Assembly: GCA_935421135.1 (NCBI GenBank)
Contig: OW285189.1
Span: 25,050,298-25,114,297 of the forward strand
Direction of reading: 5' to 3'
Origin: Bugulina stolonifera
Taxonomy: Eukaryota; Bryozoa; Gymnolaemata; Cheilostomatida; Bugulidae
Length of the DNA stretch: 64,000 bases
Positions 37,304 to 48,800 of the stretch are shown piece by piece. Each line of letters opens with the position of its first letter. Position 1 is the first letter of the stretch. Below the pieces are notes generated by a model that ran no database searches, was not told where the DNA came from, and saw only the letters and a list, made by a program, of their open reading frames with translations. Made by a program: the position numbers and the translations under genes.

Positions 37304-40300
37304 ATGGGCTTAGATGGTGGAACAATACCGACTCGTGGTGAATTGGTGCAAGTAAAAAAGAAACCTGAACAGGTATCTAATTTAATCCTACAGTAACGGT
37401 GACATTTAACTGACTGTATTGTTGATGCTAGTGATAACAATTTCTTTGTCTGTGTTACTTGATTGTCTTGCCCATAACATATTGTAATGGTTTCTGGTAT
37501 TTCGTGCAGTCGTCCTTGGACGACTACCTACCCAAAACTGAAGTGCCTATGAGTGGTGCTAGGCCTTCTCATTACATGAAAGATCGAGCGGTCTCAGTAG
37601 TCCAATAACTACCAGAGACGACCCATCTGGTCCCAAGTCTGACCTTCAGACTATACCTTGAAAGAGAGTGATCCGACCTAGTAGGCGGTTCGCTATGCGA
37701 ATGACCTGACAAAAGGAAGTGAAAGTCTCTGTATCAAGTATAGATGTGTCTTTATTGAAGGCCAAGTGAAGACTGAGACAACGAATGATAAAACATGGCC
37801 CTTTATATAGTATAAGGACTTCCGCCCGACGTAGTGTCGGGAAAAGACGACATAAGGTCGTCCGGAAGTTGCGCAACAACATGGCCGCCGGAAGCCCGAC
37901 GGCCGACCCAAAAATAGGTCGGGTTATACAAAAGTTGCTTATAATCATCCAATTCATGTACAAAATGAATATCAAGGGATTCTGAGAGGTCGGGCCTCTT
38001 TACATGGGTATAAAAGGTACCAAAAGACTTAGTAATTATCATACAAGCATATACATGGATACGTAGTTAAGTAGAATGAGTATAAGTACATAGATACACG
38101 TATGTAGACAGCAAATGAGTGGTTTAGACATGCAATACAGTTGAGTATGGATATACGAGTGTTAGTTGAGTAGCACTGTGACAACTACTAGGCACTTAAG
38201 GTGCTATAGATTATGTCAGGGTGACTGGAGTCGTATACAAATGTCCTGTACCATCACAATATGTTTGAATTGGTGCTGCAACCTCTGATCGTTTGATACT
38301 ATCTTAAAGGAGAATTTCACAAATTGTGCCCTACTTTGAAGTTAGTTTTTGTACTGTTCTAAACAAGATATTCAAACAATTATTGTACAGTATACTAAAT
38401 CAACATGTGTTCTTTTATTAATAACAAAGGATTTGTATTTTATGACCCTTCTTATGCCTCAATTAGTGAAATTAAAACTCCTTCTAAACGATTGAAAAAT
38501 TAGGAGTTATCTCCTTTTTGAGATTTCGGCATTCTATTTTGTGAGACTACGGTTTCCGGCGATCGACCATTCCTGGGGAGATAACTTTATACTATTATCC
38601 GTATAATATAATGCTATGCTAATTATACATGTCCTTGTTTCCCTTACTTCCATTTCAATTTCTTGACTGCATTTATAAATTGAGTGGATTAATTGAGTTG
38701 TCAGTGCAATCACATAGACCTTAGCATCGTCTGTCAACAATGCAAATGCATTTATACCTGTACATGTATCAGTAATATAATATACATTTTATCATTATAA
38801 AACTTATGTATGACAAATGAACGTGCATGTACATGCTGAAGGTACCATATGGCACAACACACTGTATTTTTATAAACATTATATGTAATCACGAATTCTT
38901 TATATTATATCTACATATACATATTTTATACATATGCATGTATAAAAGGTTTACACAATATCATTGGAAATAATTTCTGACACTCTGCTACCCAAGAAAA
39001 ACATTGGTAATAGTGTTATTAAAAGTACACATTAAAATATTATACTGCAGGTGGCTAGGCTAGGCTAGGATAGCTTCAACTGCTGAATTTATGGCAAAGC
39101 ACTAATGATTACCACCATATAGCATATACTATGGTTTTATAACATAGCCAACAGATTGTGCTAGAGAGTATTGAGCAGTCAGAGCAGAGGTGTACAAGTG
39201 GAGGAAGTTCCAGCAGAGTGCAGTGGACTGTGTTATGATCAAACTTCAACTTCACCGCCAGGATTTCAACAGTTGAACACTTGCATAGCTGGTGAGGTAG
39301 AGGTCACTGGCAAGCCCTACAGTTATAGACTGACCTTGTTGACCATATGATGTTGACAGCTAACATAATGGCTGATAGCAAATGGTTGCAAGATTCAGGC
39401 CATGGAGGTCAATAATTGTTTAGATGCAGAAGTGGAGAAATTTGAGATAACCTCTGTTTTTCAGTAAAACTTAAACAGAAATCGCTTTCTCTAGATTTAT
39501 TCTCCTTCTCCAAAACCCCAGCTAAGGAGTCAGGAGGTCTTTCTAGCTTTCACCACTACTGCACCTACATGCAAAAGCAATGGACAAATATTTAACCTCA
39601 AGGAGACTGCCGGCAATGATACCAGACCAACTGCAATGATGAATGAGGGTTCTTCCTAAAGTTGTTCCTGTTGAACTGGATAGTTTACCCTCCATCAGTG
39701 TCTCTTGCGACATTCCAAGGCTATAACATTTTGTCTGGAACATCTTACCAGAATTTATCTGCAACCAAGAAATGACCGTCTCGTGTATTACTTTCATTTG
39801 CACATAGATCTGCCTACACACACAGTCTTCATGTGTAACAATGGATAATTCATGTAAGTGTAATTACTATAACAACCAAATTCGAAATTATTAGAGACTG
39901 AAGGAGTATCAGATTCTAAATTTTCTTTGCCGATAAAGCATCAATGTTTAAGATACAGGATTCCGAGTAGTTATTCATACAACTACCTACCCCAAGAGCT
40001 ATATGGATATGAAACTGCATTTTCTTGAAAGCATCGGCTAGTGCATGGTAAAACTCATTAGAGCTTCAGTACTACAAACTCATAGAATAAAGTAAGAGAG
40101 CATATCGGCATCTGGTGGCCCAACTGCAGCAGGCACTGCAACATCCTACAACACAAGTCAACAAGCTGTATGTGTTAGTATCAACTCAACATTGATAGTA
40201 TGCCCACTATCGTCAGTATTAGTAGTCACAGCAGCAGTTTACTAGCAAAATAAAAGAACCATTTGTGGTGTTAGCTGTAGTTCGTATTAGCAGTAGGAGT

Positions 40301-43300
40301 AGTTACTTATAGTAGTAGTTAGTAGTAAGTTGAAGTGATAGCAGTGTAGTATCAGTGTTACGATGATTTCAGTAGTTAGTTATGGTTGCATTAGTAGTAA
40401 TCATGCAAGTAGTTAAAATCAGCAGTAGTAATAGTAGTAGTTGGTTACAATAATAGTTAGTCGTAGAAAAGTGGTAAGTTGTCGCAGTAGTACCAGGGGG
40501 TCCAGTGGTAGCAGTAGTAGCTACAGTATCAATAGAATCAACAGAAGTTGAATTATCAATAGTAATAGTAGTAGTTAGATATAGTAGTCACCAAGTCACC
40601 ACAGTGTAGGCCCAATACTTTTAGTCACATAGGCCTATGCCATTTTAGAGAATAGTTAAACCACTACTGTCGCACCATTCAATATTTTCAAATAATCTTG
40701 TCCATCCTTTTTCAGTAAGATTGATGTGTTGTTTGTATTTGATAACCTAGCTGCTGCCAAGAAAACCCTATTTTAATATTGGCTGATTTCACCTTCAATC
40801 AGCCTATGCTGGGAATTTTGGAAGCTCTCAAGCAGTTAATATAAAACTGTGCTACAGAGATAGCCATAGGACTTGCAATGCATTGCTTTGTTTTTTGTGG
40901 GCATGACTCTAACTTACTTATTCATCACTGTGCACAAGAGTTATTTATAGAATGACAGTTAGTGTTGGCTCAATAAGATTACTGGGCTATTTGATGTTAG
41001 TAGCTTACCTATGTACATAAGTTACAAGTATAGACTTAGAACAGGCATAGCCATAGGAACTTAACAGGTCTCAATGCTGAATGGAGGTCATAATAGCCAA
41101 TATTCAAATGAGTTTATCTTGGCTGCCACTAGGTTTACAAAGACAAACAGCACATCAATCTTACTGAAATAAGATGACCAGTATTCTTTGCAAATATTGA
41201 ATGGTGAGACAGTAGTGGTTTAAGAGTATCAATAGGGTTTGTCACAGTCACTGGGGCTAAAGTAAATTTTTTAATGGTCAGTATTGTCAAACAGATTCAT
41301 AATATTGCACAAACATACATAGGATACTAGTTTTTTTCCAGAGATGTTTGCAAGCTTTATTTTGGAAACGAGTCTTTTAATAAGCCATAAAATGTTGCTT
41401 GAATTAACTGAGTCTGGCATCTCTGTTTTTTTCTTTCAGTCATTGGGCTTACTTACTGCTTATTTTAATTTTATTTATCTGAACGCACGCCATGAAATGA
41501 AAATTAGCAAGATTAAAATAAAATTAAAATAGGCAGTAAAGGAAGAAATAGAACACCAGGAAAGTATGGAGGTGAAGTGATGTACTGCAATCCAATACAA
41601 TGGGAAAAAGATAGTTCCAAACTAAACCTCTCCGGGACAGTTTGAACCCCTAACCCCACCCATTAATTTTCCTTTTTAATATTAATTTTTCATTTAATTA
41701 AACTTAATTATCGGTGAATTGTATTCTAATAAATGTAATCAACACAGTTGAGAAACGTCCTGCTGGAACTGTCTTTTTTTGGAAATGTTGCTTTACCATC
41801 TCCAACTAACAGCTTTAATCATTTATATTTAGCCTGTTTTGGTAAAAGCAACACACTAAATAAATTGAATGATATATTATTATATTGATTTGCATTGCCT
41901 TCAATTGATTGTTTGACTTGTAATCATTAATTTACAGCGGCAAGGAAGCAGTAACTGGTGATTCATTTGTCTTGTGTCTAGTCAACAGCAATCTGATGCC
42001 AAAGAAATAAAAGTGATTTTATTGCAGCTTCAGTTCATGTTATATTTCCCACGGAAACTTACTGAGAGTCACTGCTAGCTGAATCTGACTGAGAATCACT
42101 GCTAGCTCCGAATCTGACTGAGAGTCACTGCTAGCTGAATCTGACTGAGAGTCACTGCTAGCTCCGAATCTGACTGAGAGTCACTGCTAGCTCCGAATCT
42201 GACTGATAGTCACTGCTAGCTCCAAATATGACTGAGAGTCACTGCTAGCTCCGCTGAACTACCAATGAAACCCATGGTATAACAGTTAATTATTAATTAC
42301 GTGCATAAGTAAATAAAAACTAACATAATTGATGATAAATAACTATTTTAAACAAATTGAAACTAGCGTTTTTTATAGTTCAGTGAAACTGCAGTGACTG
42401 TCAGTCAGAGTGAGAGTCGGTGGGAAATAATCTAGTAGGATTAGAAAAGAATGAACAAATATTTATTATAATATAACTTGATTTGATTTCTCACCGATGA
42501 ATGAATATGCATTGTAGAATATGCCGTGAGCTATTAGTCGGTATAAAAGACAAGTAAGTGTAAGTAGCATAAAACTTTGGAAATTACAAAAAAAAACACA
42601 AGTGGCCGTAGCAAACCACTAAACTGCGAATGCGCAAACTCACCGGAAACAGCACGGCTATAGCAATATAGTGGTTTTAACGGGGCATATATTAGTCACC
42701 TCGCATATCGGTGTAAGTCTGCAGATCTTAGACTACCAATAAGGATGCGCCCATGACCAATCAGATAAACCGATTTTTTGGATAAAAACGCGGATTTTGA
42801 TATTTGTGGAAATGACGTCTGGAACCGCCAGATTTTGAACTATCACTTTAGAATCACTTCAAAATTTGTGATTTTCCCCTTTAAGCAATAAGAATTAATG
42901 TATGAAGACGTAGAGAACACTGTTGACTATTATCAGCAGGGATAGCCATTTGAATGCCATTTTATGCATGTTCAATGAGAAACACAACATTCTGTGACCC
43001 ACTTTCACTTATCAACGATTACTATAGAACAGTTCTACTAAGCTCTGTGAATCTTTTACATAATTTTCAATGTCCTAATAGTCTAGTTTGACTCAATCAT
43101 TAATAAAAGTCATGTAGCTTATGGGGTTCGGACTATTTGTTAACTTGTTAATCACAATATGTATTTATTTAGAAAGACAAGCAATCTGACATACAGCACA
43201 AATGTAGCAATTGCACAATTACGCAGCTTCCACTGGAAATTCCCATTGTCTTGTGTCACCTCGGAATGTAAGTTGGTTTATTTGAATTGTATCTGTCGTA

Positions 43301-45248
43301 ATCTCCAATAAGTTAGTTGTTACGTTTTACAGAATTACATACACATGTGCAATGTAGTGTATCTATGCTGTTCACGTGTGCAATGTAGTGTATCTATGCT
43401 GTACACATGTGCACTGTAGTATATCTATGCTGTTCACGTGTGCAATGTGGTGTATCTGTGCAGTTCACGTGTACAATGTAGTGTATCTATGCTGTACACA
43501 TGTGCACTGTAGTATATCTATGCTGTTCACGTGTGCAATGTGGTGTATCTATGCTGTTTACGTGTGCACTGTAGTATATCTATGCTGTTCACGTGTGCAA
43601 TGTAGTGTATCTGTGCTGTTCACATGTACACTGTAGTGTATCTATGCTGTTCACATGTTTTAGGTTGTTTAATAAAAGTACAATTTTGGAATTTTTGCTG
43701 GGAAAGCTGAAGCTTGAGAAGTGTGTCAATTTCCAGCATATTGAAAGCATGAGGGATGTATGCCAACTTAATCTTACCATCAATAGATTCAAATCAGAGA
43801 GGGGTTCAGCTTTTGTATGTCCCGTCACAGGTCTGGAGATGAATGGTAAACACAGGCAAGTACTCAAATATTACCTTTCAAATATGTTACATGCTATGCA
43901 CATAGGCAGCTGTATCATTTACATCATGCATTCTCTTGGAACTATATGGTACATGATCTATTTGTTAATTATAACCTTGTGCTATATGTTATATGCATAG
44001 GTTTGTGTGTCTATGGGAGTGTGGTTGTGTAGTCTCGGAGAGAGCCATGAAGGAGGCGCCATCTACTTCCTGCTACAAGGTAGGACTGCAATACCACTCA
44101 CCATAACCTTTTCACTATAGCGTTAACATGGTATGTATGCTACTGTACAGGCACATGGTATGTATGCTAATGTACAGGCACATGGTATGTATGCTACTGT
44201 ACAGGCACATGGTATGTATGCTACTGTACAGGCACATGGTATGTATGCTAATGTACAGGCACATGGTAGGTATGCTACTGTACAGGCACATGGTAGGTAT
44301 GCTACTGTACAGGCACATGGTAGGTATGCTACTGTACAGGCACATGGTAGGTATGCTACTGTACAGGCACATGGTATGTATGCTACTGTACAGGCACATG
44401 GTATGTATGCTACTGAGCAGGCACATGGTAGGTATGCTACTGTACAGGCACATGGTAGGTATACTACTGTAAGGCACATGGTATGTATGCTACTGTACAG
44501 GCACATGGTATGTATGCTACTGTACAGGCATGGTATGTATGCTACTGTACAGGCATGGTATGTATGCTACTGTACAGACATGGTATGTATGCTACTGTAC
44601 AGGCACATGGTATGTATGCTACTGTACAGGCACATGGTATGTATGCTACTGTACAGGCACATGTGTACAATTTATTTCTAGTGTGGAGAAGGGTACACCA
44701 AAAATGACATTGTCCATATAAATCCCAGTGATGAAGATTTTGAAATAATGAGGATCCGAATGGCACAACGCAAAACTACAAGAAAACCTACAGTACATAA
44801 CAGTAAGTTTACAGTGTCTACTGACTACTGTAGTGTAGTTGTCAATCCGTAATGCATTGTCTCACACCCATCAAATATGTTCTATGTTTGGCTAGCATTT
44901 GGTTTTTTATCATAAACATGCAAGTATACATGTGTGTATTTGTGTGTAACAGAGAAATCCTACACAGAAACTGTGAAGCCAGACACCAACACAGACTTAG
45001 ATTCAGCAAGAGAACCTAAAGGAAGTATTCCATCTTCTTCCACTGTTGCAGTCAGTAGCACTTCGAATTCTACCAGCAAGAGAGAGCACAACTCCGAACC
45101 AGGCACACATTCTCACAAGTCGAAGAAGAGGAAAAAAGAGCATAAAAACAAGAAAAGCAAGAGGGATAAGAATAAAATACAGAGTGCGGTGGGTAGTAGG
45201 CCTCAGCTTCACTCTGGCTGGGCTGACATTCTCTCAACTCGCAGGTGA
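37304..45248 (+). CDS. RTF2: RTF2, replication termination factor 2
   Basis: Six phase-matched exons: 37304-37372, 43173-43267, 43664-43855, 44001-44079, 44682-44802 and 44953-45248. They give 283 residues (human about 306). The start MGLDGGTIPTRGELV is the family N-terminus. A C2HC2-type RING-like region includes HKCSNCTITQLPLE, IPIVLCHLG, FVCPVTGLEMNGKHR, LWECGCVVSERAMKE and CGEGYTKNDIV. The tail is lysine-rich (KSKKRKKEHKNKKSKRDK). RTF2 acts at replication forks; in yeast it stabilises paused forks, and in mammals it is removed from stalled forks by DDI1/2 and the proteasome. The intron after exon 43664-43855 uses a GC donor (CAG/GCAAGT). Intron 1 is 5.8 kb and transposon-rich; three other introns are partly minisatellite. 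A polyadenylation signal lies at 45592-45597. Confidence 0.95.
37483..38258 (-). repeat. Solo LTR related to the Gag-only element
   Basis: It starts TGTAATGGTTTCTG and ends ACCATCACA like the LTRs at 1200-1862 and 5756-6418 and matches them over most of its length with scattered differences. It is 776 rather than 663 bases long because of about 110 extra bases near its right end (the U3 side). It is flanked by ATAT on both sides (37479-37482, 38259-38262). No internal region is left, so LTR-LTR recombination removed it. It lies in RTF2 intron 1, antisense to the gene. Confidence 0.9.
40655..41221. repeat. Foldback repeat, about 140-bp arms
   Basis: Left arm (about 40655-40790, TTAAACCACTACTGTC, then TTTCAGTAAGATTGATGTG) is the imperfect reverse complement of about 41091-41221. 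The spacer is about 300 bases. It lies in RTF2 intron 1. Likely an old MITE or snapback element. Confidence 0.7.
42060..42252. repeat. 27/29-bp tandem repeat, about 7 copies
   Basis: Units contain GAGAGTCACTGCTAGCT followed by (CC)GAATCTGACT, alternating 27- and 29-base lengths. Located in RTF2 intron 1. Confidence 0.9.
43340..43660. repeat. 31-bp minisatellite ending at an RTF2 splice acceptor
   Basis: About ten units containing TATCTATGCTGTTCACGTG fill RTF2 intron 2. The last unit merges into the acceptor (TGTTCACATGTTTTAG) of exon 43664-43855, so the 3' splice site lies in repeat-derived sequence. Confidence 0.9.
44128..44663. repeat. 27-bp minisatellite, about 20 copies
   Basis: Units contain GGCACATGGTATGTATGCTA then CTGTACA. 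The array fills most of RTF2 intron 4, ending about 18 bases before exon 44682-44802. The 27-base period keeps frames open on both strands; the 114-182 codon ORFs are artefacts. Confidence 0.95.
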
Positions 45249-45893
45249 TAGGCCAGGATACAAGAGAAGTAACCTCATGGAAATTTGGCTAATCAGTACA
45301 TTGGTGGAGATGTAGAATGGAAGCTCAAATTCACAGGAATGTTGGTTTTATGGTACAAAACTACAGGCTACAACTGGGTTGATATCCTCTTTCAAGTGTG
45401 CTATTTGAGTCATAGTGTATAATCATATTCCACAGAGCTATCTGTTTCATACATATACTTGTACAGTGTAATGTAAGACTGCCTGTATCCTTAATCAGGC
45501 CTTCCTATTGCTGAAGATGTGTAGTGGCAAGACAATGAACATCATAATTTTTATATTTTATAACAGAGAACAATATAATAACAAATAAGCTAATAAAATT
45601 ACATTAATTGCACTCCAGTTGCACAATGATACCCTAACAGGATGTGTTGGTCTAACTTAGAATGGGTTTGGTCACTTGGTTTGGTTAGAAATCTGATATT
45701 TGACTAGAAGCTGAGGCCTTTACATGACCAGTCCTGGCTTGCTGGTCCCCATGCTATAGGGTTTAGTCCTATAGGCTATAGTCCTTATGTAGTGGTCCCC
45801 GGACAATAGGGTGGCCCTGGTGTGCATGGGCCCCAGACTATAAGGTTATGATCGCAGTTCTGTCCATACTAATTAACTTGGTCAAACTTTCTC
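45249..45893. other. 3' flank between convergent RTF2 and unknown gene
   Basis: Holds the RTF2 3' UTR with AATAAA at 45592-45597 and the presumed 3' UTR of the minus-strand gene ending at 45894. Nothing else recognised. Confidence 0.5.
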
Positions 45894-48800
45894 CTACAAT
45901 GATATAGATTTGTAAACTCCGAATATGACAACCAGAATATTATTATTATACCAGCAAGAGAGGGGGCACAACTCTACGGACAAGTTTCTATGAGTTAGCT
46001 GGTATTGCTACAATTACAGCACATTATATAGATATGATAATGCATGCATACACAGTATGTATTTGTTTCATAATCATATATACTATGTACTTACCTCGCA
46101 TATATGATAGATTTCCCAATTCAATAACAGATTTATCAGAGCAAGGTTGTTTGTATTTATTACGCAGTTTTGAGACCCACAATGGGTTCCTGGCACGTTG
46201 TAGTAGAGTGCTCTCTCCCTTAAAAGCCTTTTCATCGTGTATTAATACTCCCTCGTCAAACTGCGTGATTTCTACGTTTCCAGTCTGAACCTCCCAAGCA
46301 AATGTCACTGAGCAGATATGTCTACAAAATTCACAAAAGAAGAGAGACTTGGGGATGAAAACAATAAATGTAATGTATGATGGTGTATAGTAGAGTATCT
46401 CTACAGACTAACTGAAAAAACTAACTGAAAAAACTAGGTAAAGCTGATAGTAAGCGCAACTTTTTTCTATAGTAACAGCGTATACACTTACTCATCTAGG
46501 GGATCAAAGAACCTTGGGTCTTCTCCCACTTTGAAAGCCATCTCACATATTGCAGCACCAGTTTCAGCACATATCTATAATGCATTAGAATATATACCAA
46601 ACTCATTCACAGTGAACCATCTTATCAGATGAATGTTTTTATAGAATACAAAACTATTGGTGATAAAAATGTTTTAACTACTTTTGTTTTATTGTATACA
46701 TGTTATACAATATACATGTACATGTATATATTATATGTACAATATAATATGTATATATTATACATGTACATGTATATATTATATGTACAATATAATATGT
46801 ATATATTATACATGTACATGTATATATTACATGTACGTATATATGATTATCCAATACAATGTGTGTTATGGATGATGTATGAGATTGTGTCAAGATTTAC
46901 TACTGGGTGAGCCAAACAGAGCCAATAACAATAAAAACGGTTCTATCTTCAAAACCAAATGCATACAATAATACGATTTCAGTTGAAAGTAAGTCGCATG
47001 ACAAGGTATAAAGATATTCAAGATGGCTTGCAGTCTTTTCGAAAATAGCATGAACAGAAATACTTTGTTAGACAGCGATTACCTCTATATATTCTGCAGT
47101 CCAGTCCTTGAGCACACAGTTAGAGTTAAACCAAGATGTCTTCTCGCACATGACGGGGTATACTTCATCTATTATAAGTAACTGAAGATCTATCCAGCTT
47201 CTCTTCACAACCAGATATCTCTACATATATACATACATACACACTCTATTTGCTCGAACAATCTGTATATGGCATCGTATATAAGCTGTCGATACTTATC
47301 CCAAATGTGCCGATTTAGTCATACTGATATAATAGCAGTTATTACACAAGGGTAACACAATGGTTTGTAATAGGGAATAGTTTCTATATACTGATCATTT
47401 ATCAGTATATAGAAACTATTCCCTATTACAAACCATTATGTTACCCTTGTGTCAGTGCTCAAAGTCTAATTTTTTTCTTACCTATTCTTCAGCAGGGGGT
47501 TTAGGGGGCGCTGTAAGCCCCCCAACTGGGTCCGGGGCGGAGCCCCGGCCGCTGAAGCCCTAAGAGCGATTTCAGTGCCTAAAAGCCCCTCAAAAACCAA
47601 TTGCAGAAGTGTTCACACACTCACCCAGCTGTCTTAATATACTAGATTTCAACAGATAAACTCAACTCAAAATCAAAGACAAGACCATACCAACAAGTAT
47701 TGAGCAAAGGGACTAAGTGAATGCTGACCATCACACATGATGGGGTACCATTAATATCCAGAATCCTGTGCATCAATCATATGATATTTTTATCTTTGTA
47801 CGCTCTCACATTCACCGTTGATGTTAGTTACGGCAATGTGATTCAATGTTTATAAAAATAAATAATCAAAACATAATTTATTAATTATAATAATTAAAGT
47901 TAAAACCAATATTTTATTTTATACACTTTTATCACTATGCACTATTATCTGCAAAATACAATCATTTTCAACTAAATAGAATCAAAATAGCAACAATAAA
48001 TAAAATAATTTAATTATTTATTCAAATTAATATTAATATACCATTTTTTATTCAATTAAATTCTGGGAATTTTTTTAATATTTTTAATTTTGTGCTGTTT
48101 TCAGTGAGTGAATAGAATACTCTAATCCTGAACTACTAGCAGTAGTAGTAGCAGCAGTAGTAAAAAAACTTTCCAGTCTCCTTTGTTTTGACATAGCTGA
48201 ATTAGAATTGATATGATAATTGATAATTTGATATCAGAAGAGGATTGCTTGTTCAGTGAAGAAAAAAATCTATTGCCTATAGGTTCTAAAAGTGTGGTAG
48301 TTATTACCGAGAGCTTAATAGCACCATCCCAGTATTTTCAAACTCCTGCTTTTAGCTGTTCAAATTTTCCCATTTCCTTAAATCTACTTGAGCTCTCATC
48401 CAAATGAGTTGCAATCTCTCATCTCTGCTCGTTTTCTAATGACAGATGACAATTTTGCTGTTGGAATTTCCCACATTGCTTGGTGATCAATCAATTAAAG
48501 AAATTTTAATAAAATAATGCAAAACTTGTTTCTACAACATAATCATTTTTTACCTATTCGGTAGAACCGGTAAGACAGAGTGCTAATTTTCTTAGGGGTT
48601 CGGCGAACCGGTCCGAACCGGCTGACTTTGAGCACTGCCTTGTGTAATAACTGCTATTTTATCAGTGATAAAATAGCAGTTATTACACAAGGGTAACATA
48701 ATGGTTTATAATAGGGAATAGTTTCTCTACATACACTGTGAGTATCTTCTTCCAGAGACTGCAACTCTGGGTCATCGATGTTCACCGGAAGGTAGTATTT

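Larger units (their letters stand above)
38308..42880. mobile_element. Possible TTAA-flanked transposon in RTF2 intron 1
   Basis: TTAA at 38304-38307 is followed by AGGAGAATTTCACAAATTGTG. TTAA at 42881-42884 is preceded by the reverse complement of AGGGGAAAATCACAAATTTTG, matching about 16 of 21 bases. TTAA duplications and TIRs fit Kolobok or piggyBac-like elements. No intact transposase is visible, and the interior holds other repeats. Boundaries rest on short imperfect matches. Confidence 0.45.

Noticed and set aside
43340..44663. CRISPR-like regular repeats
   Set aside because: Tandem units with no unique spacers, in introns of an animal gene; no cas genes.
44115..44707. ORFs of 114-182 codons with nine-residue repeats
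   Set aside because: Artefact of a 27-bp minisatellite in an RTF2 intron.
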